NCBI RefSeq assembly: GCF_003268775.1
Contig: NZ_QLSU01000013.1
Span: 62,001 to 126,000, forward strand
Length of the DNA stretch: 64,000 nt
Direction: 5' to 3'
From: Paraburkholderia unamae
GTDB lineage: Bacteria > Pseudomonadota > Gammaproteobacteria > Burkholderiales > Burkholderiaceae
Part shown: positions 52,523 through 60,983 of the stretch, in pieces
How positions within the stretch are numbered: the first letter of the stretch is position 1
How the letters are laid out: each line of letters starts with the position of its first letter
The notes under the pieces: model-generated
What the model was told of the DNA's origin: nothing
What the model saw: only the letters and a program-made list of their open reading frames with translations
Database searches by the model: none
Position numbers and translations under genes: made by a program

Positions 52523-54270
52523 TGCACGTGCTTAACAGGATCGGCATGACGCAAGCAGTAAGAGCAAGATTCGCACACCTGCGCACAGGCGCTGACTGTA
52601 CCTTTTTAGTGTGGCTCGGGGGAATGACTATCGGCCTCGCCGTCGCCCTCTGGCTCTACGGCTGGCGCATCGCCATGCCAGGCAACGTCGGCTGGCTGCT
52701 CCAGGGCGGTGACATTTCCAGCCCCTTCCTCGGCTGGGACATGTTCCGCCGCGACAGCTGGCACTGGCCACCCGGCGCGAACCCCATGCTCGGCGACATG
52801 GCGCCCAACAGCATCGTTTTCACTGACTCGGTGCCGCTCGTCGCGCTAGCGTTAAAGCCACTCCATGCCGTCCTTCCTGATCCGTTTCAGTACCAGGGAT
52901 TTGTGCTTTTCGCCAACTTCATGCTCAACGGCGCATTCGCCGCTCTGCTTGCATGGCGGCTCGGCGCTCGCATGATTCCGGCGCTCGCGATGGCCGCATT
53001 CTGCGCCACGGCGTCCATCGTCACTGCGCGCGGCCCAGGTGGCCATGGCCATATAGCTTTGACGGCGCACTGGCTCATACTTGCGGCGCTCACGCTCGCA
53101 TGGACCGCGCAAGCCATGCCCCCACGTCGCCGCTACTTCGCTTGGGCCCTGCTCGTGGCCGGCACGTCGCTCATACACTTTTATCTGCTCGTCATGGTGC
53201 TCGCGCTGTGGGCGGCCGACTGGGTGCTGCGCTGGATCATCCGACCTCTGGAGCGACGCACTCTCCTGCTGCACGCCGTCGCGCTCGGCCTGCTGCTCGC
53301 ATGCGTGATGTATCTCGCCGGGTACCTCTCGGGAGCGAAGGGTGTCATGCCGGATGCGGGTGGGTTCGGCGGCTTCTCCGCTAATCTGCTGAGCTTCATC
53401 GATCCGTCCTCGGGGGCCTGGTTTTTCCATACGAACGACGGCTTGACGTCGATGTCCGTGTTTCTGCGCGATCAGGCAGACTGGAGCGGCGGCCAGTACG
53501 AGGGTAACGCCTATATGGGCGCGGGGCTGCTCCTCGTAGTCGTGATCGGTGCTGCGTTCTGGCTGCGCGGCGAACAGCTACGCCCCTCGTCCGAGTCGAT
53601 CGCGGTAGGTACCGCCGCAGTTCTGCTCGCGCTGCTCGCACTCAGCAACGTCATCACGCTCGGCAGCCACGTGCTCGTGAAAGTCGGTTTGCCTCCGTTC
53701 TTCGCGACGCTGGCCGGTGTGGTCCGCGCAAGCGGTCGCTTCATCTGGGTGCTGTTCTATTTGCTGGCATTCTCAGCCATCGCCAGTATCGCGCGTAGCC
53801 TGCGGCCATCGCGGGCTGCACTCGTCATGCTTTGCGCGCTGGTGATCCAGTTCGTCGATCTCGCACCGTGGCACGGCTGGCTGCGTCGCGCTACCGACAC
53901 CCAAGCGGTCATGCCCGACGAAACGCGTGACGCGCGAGTGGATGCGATGATGCGTGGCGCGCGCCGTATGGTGTTCCTGCCCGTCATGGACATTCCGTTC
54001 GATTACGTTCCGTTCACGTACGTCGCGGCGCGCCACCACATGAGCGTGAACGCGACCTATACTGCGCGCTCCTCAGGTGAAGCCATCGCTCGCGCCAACG
54101 AAGCGGAAACACGCAAGGTGCTCGAAGAACATGTGCCAACGGACGAGGTATTCGTTGTCGGCCCACATCAAGCCGTTTCGGAAAAAGCGTGCGCACGCAG
54201 CGACATGAAGTGCCTCACGCTCGATTCCGGCATGGTCGTCATGCGTGCCACCGGCAGCGTGGACCAGTAA
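52522..54270 (+). CDS. Multi-spanning membrane protein (GtrC/DUF6311-like)
   Basis: A 582-residue protein with about ten to twelve predicted membrane helices and a soluble C-terminal domain (about 445-582). An early periplasmic loop reads WPPGANPMLGDMAPNSIVFTDSVP, in the style of DUF6311 and other GT-C-like proteins. It starts within the stop of the GT2 gene, so they act together. By analogy to gtr clusters it would transfer the lipid-linked sugar to a surface glycan. No GtrA-type flippase is visible. Confidence 0.8.
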   Translation: MHVLNRIGMTQAVRARFAHLRTGADCTFLVWLGGMTIGLAVALWLYGWRIAMPGNVGWLLQGGDISSPFLGWDMFRRDSWHWPPGANPMLGDMAPNSIVFTDSVPLVALALKPLHAVLPDPFQYQGFVLFANFMLNGAFAALLAWRLGARMIPALAMAAFCATASIVTARGPGGHGHIALTAHWLILAALTLAWTAQAMPPRRRYFAWALLVAGTSLIHFYLLVMVLALWAADWVLRWIIRPLERRTLLLHAVALGLLLACVMYLAGYLSGAKGVMPDAGGFGGFSANLLSFIDPSSGAWFFHTNDGLTSMSVFLRDQADWSGGQYEGNAYMGAGLLLVVVIGAAFWLRGEQLRPSSESIAVGTAAVLLALLALSNVITLGSHVLVKVGLPPFFATLAGVVRASGRFIWVLFYLLAFSAIASIARSLRPSRAALVMLCALVIQFVDLAPWHGWLRRATDTQAVMPDETRDARVDAMMRGARRMVFLPVMDIPFDYVPFTYVAARHHMSVNATYTARSSGEAIARANEAETRKVLEEHVPTDEVFVVGPHQAVSEKACARSDMKCLTLDSGMVVMRATGSVDQ

Positions 54271-54379
54271 GCGGCGGGCTGCGCCGCCCAGCGCAGCTTC
54301 GAAAGTTCTGCCGAAGTCCGCGCCACTTCTCCGAGCGAACCGTACACAATGCGCACGCCTACCCGGATCGGCCCTTACA

Positions 54380-55777
54380 TCATCGCTCGCGACGCGCCAG
54401 ATCCTTCGGGATATGACGCCCCACCACGGCTAGCGCTATCAGCACCACGACCATTGCCGCGCCGAGCATGGCCAGATAGCCGGTCGCGCCGCCCGCGGTA
54501 ATCACCGCCGCGCCCGCGAACGCGCTCAGGATCGCGCCCACGCGGCCAAACGCGAGCGCCGAGGCCGTGCCCGTGGCGCGCACGCTGGTTGGATAAACGT
54601 AAGCGCAAAGCGCGTACATGGTGGACTGCACCGCGTTGACGAAGAGACCGTGCAGGCCAAGCCCCAGGATAAGCCAGCCGGTATGCTGGGCCGCGCCCAC
54701 GCCGAGCATCATCCACGCGCTCGCGGCGCCGCCCGCGCAGCACAGCAGCAGCGGCACGCGCGACCCGAAACGCGTGATCGCGAGCGCGCACAGCAACGCG
54801 CCGATCACACCGCCCAGGTTATAGGCGCTCAGCCCATATCCCGCGAGCGACACGCTCAACCCCTCGCTCGTCAGCATCGCCGGCAACCAGCTAAACGCGC
54901 TGTACACGGCGAGCAGGCACATGAAGAACGCGCACCAGATCGCCACCGTGTCACGCGCACGGCCGTCGCGAAAGAGCGCCGTGAAGCCCGCGTGGCGTTC
55001 GGCGCTTTGCTCGCGCACGTCGGTGAAGACCGCATCGGGCGCGACCTGGCGCGCCATGCGGCCAAGCAGCCGCACGAGCTCGGGCCAGCGGCGCGGGCGC
55101 CGCGCGAGAAAGCGCGGCGACTCGGGCAACGCCACGAGCAGCAGGAACGCAAGCAGCAGCGGCAGCACGCCGCCCACAAAGAACAATGCGCGCCAGCCAT
55201 ACGCAGGCAGCACCTGTGCTGCGAATAGACCCGCCACCATGCCGCCGAGCGGCACGCACACGATCGTCGCCGTCACCGCGAACGTGCGAAACCGCGCGGG
55301 CGTGAATTCGGCCGTCATCGTGGTCGAGCTGGGCAGCGCGCCGCCAATGCCCAGGCCAGCGATGAAGCGCAGCGCGGCGATTGTCGCCACGTTCGGCGCG
55401 AACCCGATCGCGCAGGTTGCCGAGCCGAACACGAGCACACTGCCGACCACGGCCCAGCGCCGCCCGAAACGATCCGCGAACAGCCCGGCAAACGCACTGC
55501 CGATCCCCATGCCGATCAGCCCCGCCGCCACGACCGGCGCGAACGCGTTGCGCGTAATACCCCATTCCTTGATGAGCACGGGAATCGCAAAGCCGATCAA
55601 CTGGCTGTCGAATCCGTCGACGACGATGGACAAGGCCGCGAGCACCACGGCGATCTTTTGCAGCGTGGCGTAGGGGCCTTCGTCCAGCGTGCGTCCGATA
55701 TCGACCGTTCCGCCGGCAATGGCCGGGGGCTCATGCGGCGTTGCTCCCGTTGCGGGCGCGGGCGTGGCGTAACTCAT
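54380..55777 (-). CDS. AAHS-type aromatic-acid MFS transporter
   Basis: A 465-residue twelve-helix transporter. VDGFDSQLIGFAIP in helix 1 is the AAHS signature, GLFADRFGRRW is the loop 2-3 motif and ALPESPRFL follows helix 6. Members bring benzoate, 4-hydroxybenzoate or similar acids in with protons. It is last in the mdlC operon, so mandelate, benzoylformate or a related aromatic acid is the likely cargo. The start at 55777 has AAGGAG. Confidence 0.9.
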   Translation of the reverse strand: MSYATPAPATGATPHEPPAIAGGTVDIGRTLDEGPYATLQKIAVVLAALSIVVDGFDSQLIGFAIPVLIKEWGITRNAFAPVVAAGLIGMGIGSAFAGLFADRFGRRWAVVGSVLVFGSATCAIGFAPNVATIAALRFIAGLGIGGALPSSTTMTAEFTPARFRTFAVTATIVCVPLGGMVAGLFAAQVLPAYGWRALFFVGGVLPLLLAFLLLVALPESPRFLARRPRRWPELVRLLGRMARQVAPDAVFTDVREQSAERHAGFTALFRDGRARDTVAIWCAFFMCLLAVYSAFSWLPAMLTSEGLSVSLAGYGLSAYNLGGVIGALLCALAITRFGSRVPLLLCCAGGAASAWMMLGVGAAQHTGWLILGLGLHGLFVNAVQSTMYALCAYVYPTSVRATGTASALAFGRVGAILSAFAGAAVITAGGATGYLAMLGAAMVVVLIALAVVGRHIPKDLARRER

Positions 55778-55885
55778 CAGGCGTCTCCTTTGCTGCGCTT
55801 TGGGCGCGCAGTCATGTGTCCGGAATCGTGTCGCACGGCATGAGCGGCGCAAGCCCGCCATCCATGCCATTGCTTGCTGACTACT

Positions 55886-56809
55886 TCATTTGGAATCCTT
55901 TGCATCGACGAGACGCACGAGTTGCAGCAGCGTCTGCGTATGGGGCACCGCGATGCCCCGCGAGCGCGCGGCTTCCACTACCGCGCCGTTGATCGCCTCG
56001 ATCTCGGTCGCGCGGCCCGCCATCACGTCCTGGAGCATCGAGGGGCGATGCGCCCGGTGATGCGCGAGCGCATGCCGCACGTTGTCCGCCACATGCGCCG
56101 CGTTCACGGCCACGCCATGCGCATGCGCCACCGCCGCGACCTCCGCGACGATCTCCAGTGCGAGCGCTTCGCCGTCCGCTACATTCGTCAGTTCGCCAAC
56201 CGTGCAGCCCGTCACCGCGCACAAGCTGTTGAGCGCCGCGTTGAACGCGACCTTCTCCCAGATCGCGCCCCAGACGTCAGCGTCGGCCGTGCAGGCAAGA
56301 CCCGCGTCGTTGAGCGCCGCGACCGTGCGCGAGAGCATCGGCGAGGCCGCGCCGTCCGCGCGCATCAACCGGATCGCGCCCGCGCCATGCGAGCTCACGC
56401 GGCCGGGCCCGTGCTTGTCGGCGGGCCACGTCGTCACGCCGATCATCACGCGCGCAGGGTCGGCGAAGCGGGCGAGACGCTCGGCATTGCCCAAGCCGTT
56501 CTGTAGCGAAAGCAACGCGGTTTGCGGGCCCAGCGCGCCGCGCGCGGCAGTCAGCGCCGCCTGCGTGTGCATGGTCTTCGTAAAGACGATCAGCAGATCC
56601 GCCACCTGCGCCGCCGCCTCGGGACGCAGCGCTTCGAGCTTCGTGACGGTGCGCTCGCCCGCGTCGGTCGTGAGTTGCAGGCCGCCCGCATTGATGGCGC
56701 TCAGGTGTGCGTTGTCGACGTCAAGCAGCGTCACGCGGTGGCCCGCTTCGGCCAGCAGGCCGCCGAACAGCGAACCCATCGCACCCGCGCCGAGTATGGC
56801 GATATGCAT
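55886..56809 (-). CDS. Ketopantoate-reductase-family oxidoreductase
   Basis: A 307-residue PanE/ApbA-family enzyme: GAGAMGSLFGG at the N terminus for NADPH, a TKTMHT segment, LLSLQNGLGN, the KVAFNAALNSLCAVTG segment with the catalytic Lys, and a C-terminal helical domain. Its place between an aldehyde dehydrogenase and a transporter of an aromatic operon suggests it reduces another 2-oxo acid rather than making pantoate, which is an inference only. Confidence 0.88.
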   Translation of the reverse strand: MHIAILGAGAMGSLFGGLLAEAGHRVTLLDVDNAHLSAINAGGLQLTTDAGERTVTKLEALRPEAAAQVADLLIVFTKTMHTQAALTAARGALGPQTALLSLQNGLGNAERLARFADPARVMIGVTTWPADKHGPGRVSSHGAGAIRLMRADGAASPMLSRTVAALNDAGLACTADADVWGAIWEKVAFNAALNSLCAVTGCTVGELTNVADGEALALEIVAEVAAVAHAHGVAVNAAHVADNVRHALAHHRAHRPSMLQDVMAGRATEIEAINGAVVEAARSRGIAVPHTQTLLQLVRLVDAKDSK

Positions 56810-56818
56810 GGCGCGCCC

Positions 56819-58270
56819 TCAGAACGGATAGTGACGCGGCGCGGTCTGCATGGTGATCCAGCGCAGTTCCGTGAATTCCGCAATGCCCGCTTTGCCGCCA
56901 AAGCGCCCGAAGCCGCTCTCCTTCACGCCGCCGAACGGCATTTGCGCTTCGTCGTGCACGGTCGGCCCGTTGATATGGCAGATGCCCGATTCGATGCGCT
57001 GCGCGACATGCCACGCGCGCGCGGTATCGCGGCTGAATACCGCCGACGCAAGCCCGTACGCGTTATCGTTCGCGCACGCAATCGCGGCTTCCTCGCCGCG
57101 CACGCGCACGATGCCCTTCACCGGCCCGAACGATTCGTCGTGGTAGAGGCGCATTTCGGGGGTGACACGGTCGAGCAGCGTGGCGGGCATGAGCGTGCTG
57201 TCGGCCTTGCCGCCGCAGACAAGTTGTGCGCCCTTGGCGAGCGCGTCGTCGATCAGCGCGTTACAGCGTTCAACCGTGCTCATGTCCACCACCGAGCCGA
57301 GCACCACCGGCCCTTCGCGCGGGTCGCCGAGCGGCAGCGCGCGCGCCCGCTCGCCGAGCCGCGCGACGAATGCATCGGCAATCCTTTCGTCGACGATGAT
57401 GCGCTCCGTCGACATGCAGATCTGCCCGGAATTGGCGAACGCGCCGAACGCGGCCGCGTGCGCCGCCGCTTCGATATCGGCGTCGTCGAGCACGACGAGC
57501 GGCGCCTTGCCGCCCAGTTCCAGCACCGCGGGCTTGAGATAGCGCGCGCAAGTCCCTGCGATGATGCGGCCCACGCGCGTGGAGCCCGTGAAGTTCACGC
57601 GGCGCACTTTGGGGTGCGCGATCATGGCCTCCACCACGCGCGCGGCGTCGGCGGGCGCGTTGGTCACGAAGTTGACGGCGCCGCGCGGCAACCCCGCTTC
57701 CTGCATCGCCGCGATGATGAGCCCGTGCGTGGCCGGGCAGATTTCCGAGCCTTTGAGCACGACGGTATTGCCGCACGCGAGCGGCAGCGCGATCGCGCGC
57801 ACCGCGAGGATCACGGGCGCATTCCACGGCGCGAGGCCGAGCACGACGCCCGCCGGCTGGCGCACGCCCATGGCGAGGCTGCCGGGCACGTCGGAGGGAA
57901 TCAGCTCGCCACCCATCTGCGTGGTGAGCGCGGCCGCCTCGATCAGCCCCGCCGCCGCGAGATGCACGTTAAAGCCCGCCCAGATGCCCGACGCGCCGGT
58001 TTCGGCCGCCATGGCGGCGGCGAACGCGTCCGCTTTCGCTTCGAGCGCGTGCGCCGCCTTCGTCAGCAGCGCGCGGCGCTCGCCCGGCCCCATGGCCGAC
58101 CACACGGGAAACGCGGCCGCTGCGGCGTCGCAGGCCGCCACGGCGTCTTCCACGGTGGCCGCGCTCGCGCGGCTCGCCACCGTGCCGTCCAGCGGATTGC
58201 GGCGTTCGAACGTCGCGCCGTCGCGCGCCTGTACCGCTTCGCCGTCGATCAGCATCGTTACGGTTTGCAT
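56819..58270 (-). CDS. Benzaldehyde/vanillin-type aldehyde dehydrogenase
   Basis: A 483-residue aldehyde dehydrogenase of the salicylaldehyde/vanillin/benzaldehyde subgroup. LAPWNAPVIL, LKGSEICPATH, NFTGSTRVGRI, LELGGKAP with the general-base Glu and NSGQICMSTER with the catalytic Cys are present. It sits directly after the benzoylformate decarboxylase (47-base gap), so benzaldehyde to benzoate is the natural reaction. Confidence 0.9.
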   Translation of the reverse strand: MQTVTMLIDGEAVQARDGATFERRNPLDGTVASRASAATVEDAVAACDAAAAAFPVWSAMGPGERRALLTKAAHALEAKADAFAAAMAAETGASGIWAGFNVHLAAAGLIEAAALTTQMGGELIPSDVPGSLAMGVRQPAGVVLGLAPWNAPVILAVRAIALPLACGNTVVLKGSEICPATHGLIIAAMQEAGLPRGAVNFVTNAPADAARVVEAMIAHPKVRRVNFTGSTRVGRIIAGTCARYLKPAVLELGGKAPLVVLDDADIEAAAHAAAFGAFANSGQICMSTERIIVDERIADAFVARLGERARALPLGDPREGPVVLGSVVDMSTVERCNALIDDALAKGAQLVCGGKADSTLMPATLLDRVTPEMRLYHDESFGPVKGIVRVRGEEAAIACANDNAYGLASAVFSRDTARAWHVAQRIESGICHINGPTVHDEAQMPFGGVKESGFGRFGGKAGIAEFTELRWITMQTAPRHYPF

Positions 58271-58317
58271 GTCCTGTTTCCTCGTTGATTTCTATCGGTT
58301 GGTTGCGTGCGCACCGT

Positions 58318-59943
58318 TCAGGCGACGATCGTTTCGACGAGCATCGGTCCCTGCCCGGCCAGCGCGGCATCAAGCGTATCGCGTAACCGGGCCGCTTCGC
58401 TCACTCGCACGCCGGGGCAGCCCATGCCCGCCGCCAGCGCCACGAAATCGAGGCCCGGCAGGTCGGTGCCCTGCACCGGGTCGGTCGGCTTGAAGCCGAA
58501 CACGGGCGCGAAGTCCCGGAGCGCCGCGTAGCGCGTATTGTTGAGGATGACGAAGGTAATTGGCAGGCCGAGCTGCACCGCACTCCAGATTGCCTGGATC
58601 GAATACATGCTGGAGCCGTCGCCGATCAGCGCGATCACGCGCTGGCCGGGCCTCGCGAGCGCCACGCCCACGGCGGCGGGCATGCCGTAGCCCAGGCCGC
58701 CGCTGTCCATCGTGAAGAACGTGCCAGGGCGCTCGAACGGCAGATACGTCTGCATCACCGGGCGCGAGCTGGGCGCTTCCTCCACGACCGTCGTGCCCGC
58801 GTCGCGCACGGCGGCGAGCGTTTGCAGCGCGTACGCCACCGACATGCGCTCGCCCGGCCCGGCGGGTGCGCTCGCGCGCGGCGGCACGGCGCGCCGCGCG
58901 GGCATCGCGCGCTCGATGACGGGCGCGGGTCGCGCCAGCAGATCGAGCACGCCCAGGCGCACGTTGCCGACAGCCGCCATGCCTTCCGGCGTCCAGGCGG
59001 CGGTGCCCGGATCGTCGGTCAACTGGCACAGCACCGCGCCCGGCGGCACGTGCGGGCCGTGGCCTTCCACGTGATACGTGAAGGCCGGCGCGCCGATTGC
59101 GAACACGAGGTCGTGACCGCCCAGCCGTTCGACGATGCGCTCGCGCATGGCGGGCAGAAAGCCCGCGAACTGAGGATGCTTCTCGGGGAAACTGCAACGG
59201 CCCGTCATGGGCGCAACATACACGCGCGCGCGATGGCGCTCGGCGAGCCACACCACGTCGTCCGCCCCACCCGCGCGATCCACCGCGCCGCCCACCACGA
59301 AGGCGGGCCGCGCGCAGGCGTCGAGCGCCGCGCCGATGCGCTCCAGCATCGCGGGCTCGGGGCGCGTGGTGTGCGCGAGCGCGCGCTCAGGCACGCGCTC
59401 GGCGCGCTGGTCCCAGTCGTCCACGGGAATCGAGACGAACACCGGGCCGCGCGGCTCCTGCATGGCGATCGCATAGGCGCGCGCAATCGCGAGCGGCACG
59501 TCCTGCGCGCGCGCCGGTTCGATGCTCCATTTCACATAGGGCCTGGGCAGTTCGGTGGCCTGGGTCGCCGCGAGAAACGGATCGTAGGGCAGGATCGAAC
59601 GCGCCTGCTGGCCCGCCGTGACGACGAGCGGTGTGCGGTTGCGAAACGCCGTGAAGATGTTGCCCATGGCGTTGCCCACGCCCGCCGCCGAGTGCAGGTT
59701 CACGAGCGCGGCGTTGCCCGTGGCCTGCGCGTAGCCATCGGCCATGCCCACCACGACGGCTTCCTGGAGGCCCAGCACGTAGCGGAAGTCGGCGGGAAAG
59801 TCGCGGAACATGGGCAGTTCGGTCGAGCCGGGGTTCGCGAAGATCGAGGTCATGCCCACGCGGCGCGCGAAGTCGATGACCGCGTCGCGCACGGTAAAGG
59901 CGTCGGGTTGCTGATGTTGATGCTGAGGCGCGCTGCCGGTCAT
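58318..59943 (-). CDS. mdlC: Benzoylformate decarboxylase (ThDP enzyme)
   Basis: A 541-residue thiamine-diphosphate enzyme that follows the MdlC pattern. FANPGSTELPM holds the Ser, VLGLQEAVVVGMADGYAQ holds the cofactor Glu, NLHSAAGVGNAMG holds the first active-site His, and FAIGAPAFTYHVEG holds the second. The C-terminal GDGSSMYSIQ...NNTRYAALR is the Mg/ThDP motif. It decarboxylates benzoylformate to benzaldehyde in the mandelate pathway. It is first in the operon and faces a LysR gene. Confidence 0.9.
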   Translation of the reverse strand: MTGSAPQHQHQQPDAFTVRDAVIDFARRVGMTSIFANPGSTELPMFRDFPADFRYVLGLQEAVVVGMADGYAQATGNAALVNLHSAAGVGNAMGNIFTAFRNRTPLVVTAGQQARSILPYDPFLAATQATELPRPYVKWSIEPARAQDVPLAIARAYAIAMQEPRGPVFVSIPVDDWDQRAERVPERALAHTTRPEPAMLERIGAALDACARPAFVVGGAVDRAGGADDVVWLAERHRARVYVAPMTGRCSFPEKHPQFAGFLPAMRERIVERLGGHDLVFAIGAPAFTYHVEGHGPHVPPGAVLCQLTDDPGTAAWTPEGMAAVGNVRLGVLDLLARPAPVIERAMPARRAVPPRASAPAGPGERMSVAYALQTLAAVRDAGTTVVEEAPSSRPVMQTYLPFERPGTFFTMDSGGLGYGMPAAVGVALARPGQRVIALIGDGSSMYSIQAIWSAVQLGLPITFVILNNTRYAALRDFAPVFGFKPTDPVQGTDLPGLDFVALAAGMGCPGVRVSEAARLRDTLDAALAGQGPMLVETIVA

Positions 59944-60031
59944 CCAAGGCCTCCTGTCAAAAAAGCGCGTCGTTCAATAGAGGGCCCATTATCACGACGC
60001 TACGGGTAACCGAAAATTGCTGAATTGGCTC

Positions 60032-60046
60032 AAAGGCATTACCTTT
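60032..60046. promoter_or_regulatory. Inverted repeat AAAGG-catta-CCTTT next to the LysR start
   Basis: A perfect five-base inverted repeat with a five-base spacer ends four bases before the LysR ATG, inside the 107-base divergent promoter with mdlC. It is a candidate autoregulatory site. Confidence 0.4.
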
Positions 60047-60050
60047 AGGC

Positions 60051-60959
60051 ATGACTTACAACCTCCAGCAACTCCACGCGTTCGCCACGATCGTCTCCGC
60101 GGGCAGTCTCGGGCGCGCCGCCGAAACGCTGCACGTGACGCAGCCGGCGCTCTCGCGCGCGATCCGCCGCCTGGAGGAACAGGTGGGCGCGCCCCTCTTC
60201 GAGCGCCATTCGCGCGGCATGCACCTCACCGCCGTGGGCGAGGCGCTCCTGCCGCACGCCATCCTGCTCCAGCGCGAAGCCGAGCAGGCGCGCGAGGAAA
60301 TCGACGCCATGCGCGGCCTCGCGCGCGGCACGATCCGCGTGGGGGCCGTGGGCAGCATCGCGAGCCTCGTGCTGCCGCTCGCGGTGAGCGGCGTGCTGCG
60401 CCGCTGGCCGGGGCTGCGCGTCGAGATTCTCGAAGGCGTGTGGGACCGGCTCGCCGACGCGCTCGTCAAACGCGAGATCGACCTCGCGCTCAGCATGGCC
60501 GTGCCCGACACCGACGAAATCGCGGCCATTGGCGATTGCCGCTGGGAAGATTGCAGCTATGTGGTGGCGGCGCACGATCATCCGCTGCGCACGAAGCCGA
60601 ACCTCACACTCGCGGATACGCTGAACGCGCAATGGGCGATTCCGCCGCGCGGCACGGCGCCGTTCGAGCACATGGAGCAGGCCTTCGCGGCGCAAGGGCT
60701 GGGCCTGCCGAACGTGGTGGTGCAAACGCGCTCGATCACGGCGCTCAAGAGCCTCGTGGCGCGCGCGGGCTTCCTGAGCTGGATGGCCTCGACGATGTAT
60801 CTCACCGAGAGCCGGGCGGGCGTGTTCGATACGCTCGACATGCCGGGCGTCGAAGGGCGCCGCACGCTCACCGCGTTTCGCCGGCGGCACGGCATCCTGC
60901 CGAGTCCGGCGGCGAAGCTGCTGGAGCAGTTGCGCGCATTGACGTCGGCGCCGCAGTAA
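60051..60959 (+). CDS. LysR regulator divergent from the mdlC operon
   Basis: A 302-residue LysR protein. The helix-turn-helix has GSLGRAAETLHVTQPALSRAIRRLEEQVG and the effector domain runs from about 92 (GTIRVGAVGSIASLVLP). It is divergent from mdlC with a 107-base spacer, so it probably switches on the benzoylformate/benzaldehyde operon in response to an aromatic acid. Confidence 0.92.
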   Translation: MTYNLQQLHAFATIVSAGSLGRAAETLHVTQPALSRAIRRLEEQVGAPLFERHSRGMHLTAVGEALLPHAILLQREAEQAREEIDAMRGLARGTIRVGAVGSIASLVLPLAVSGVLRRWPGLRVEILEGVWDRLADALVKREIDLALSMAVPDTDEIAAIGDCRWEDCSYVVAAHDHPLRTKPNLTLADTLNAQWAIPPRGTAPFEHMEQAFAAQGLGLPNVVVQTRSITALKSLVARAGFLSWMASTMYLTESRAGVFDTLDMPGVEGRRTLTAFRRRHGILPSPAAKLLEQLRALTSAPQ

Positions 60960-60983
60960 CGCGGCGTTGCGCACCGGCGGGCG

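Noticed and set aside
56522..58288. 588-codon plus-strand frame across the aldehyde dehydrogenase
   Set aside because: Antisense to a well-conserved enzyme; composition is not protein-like.
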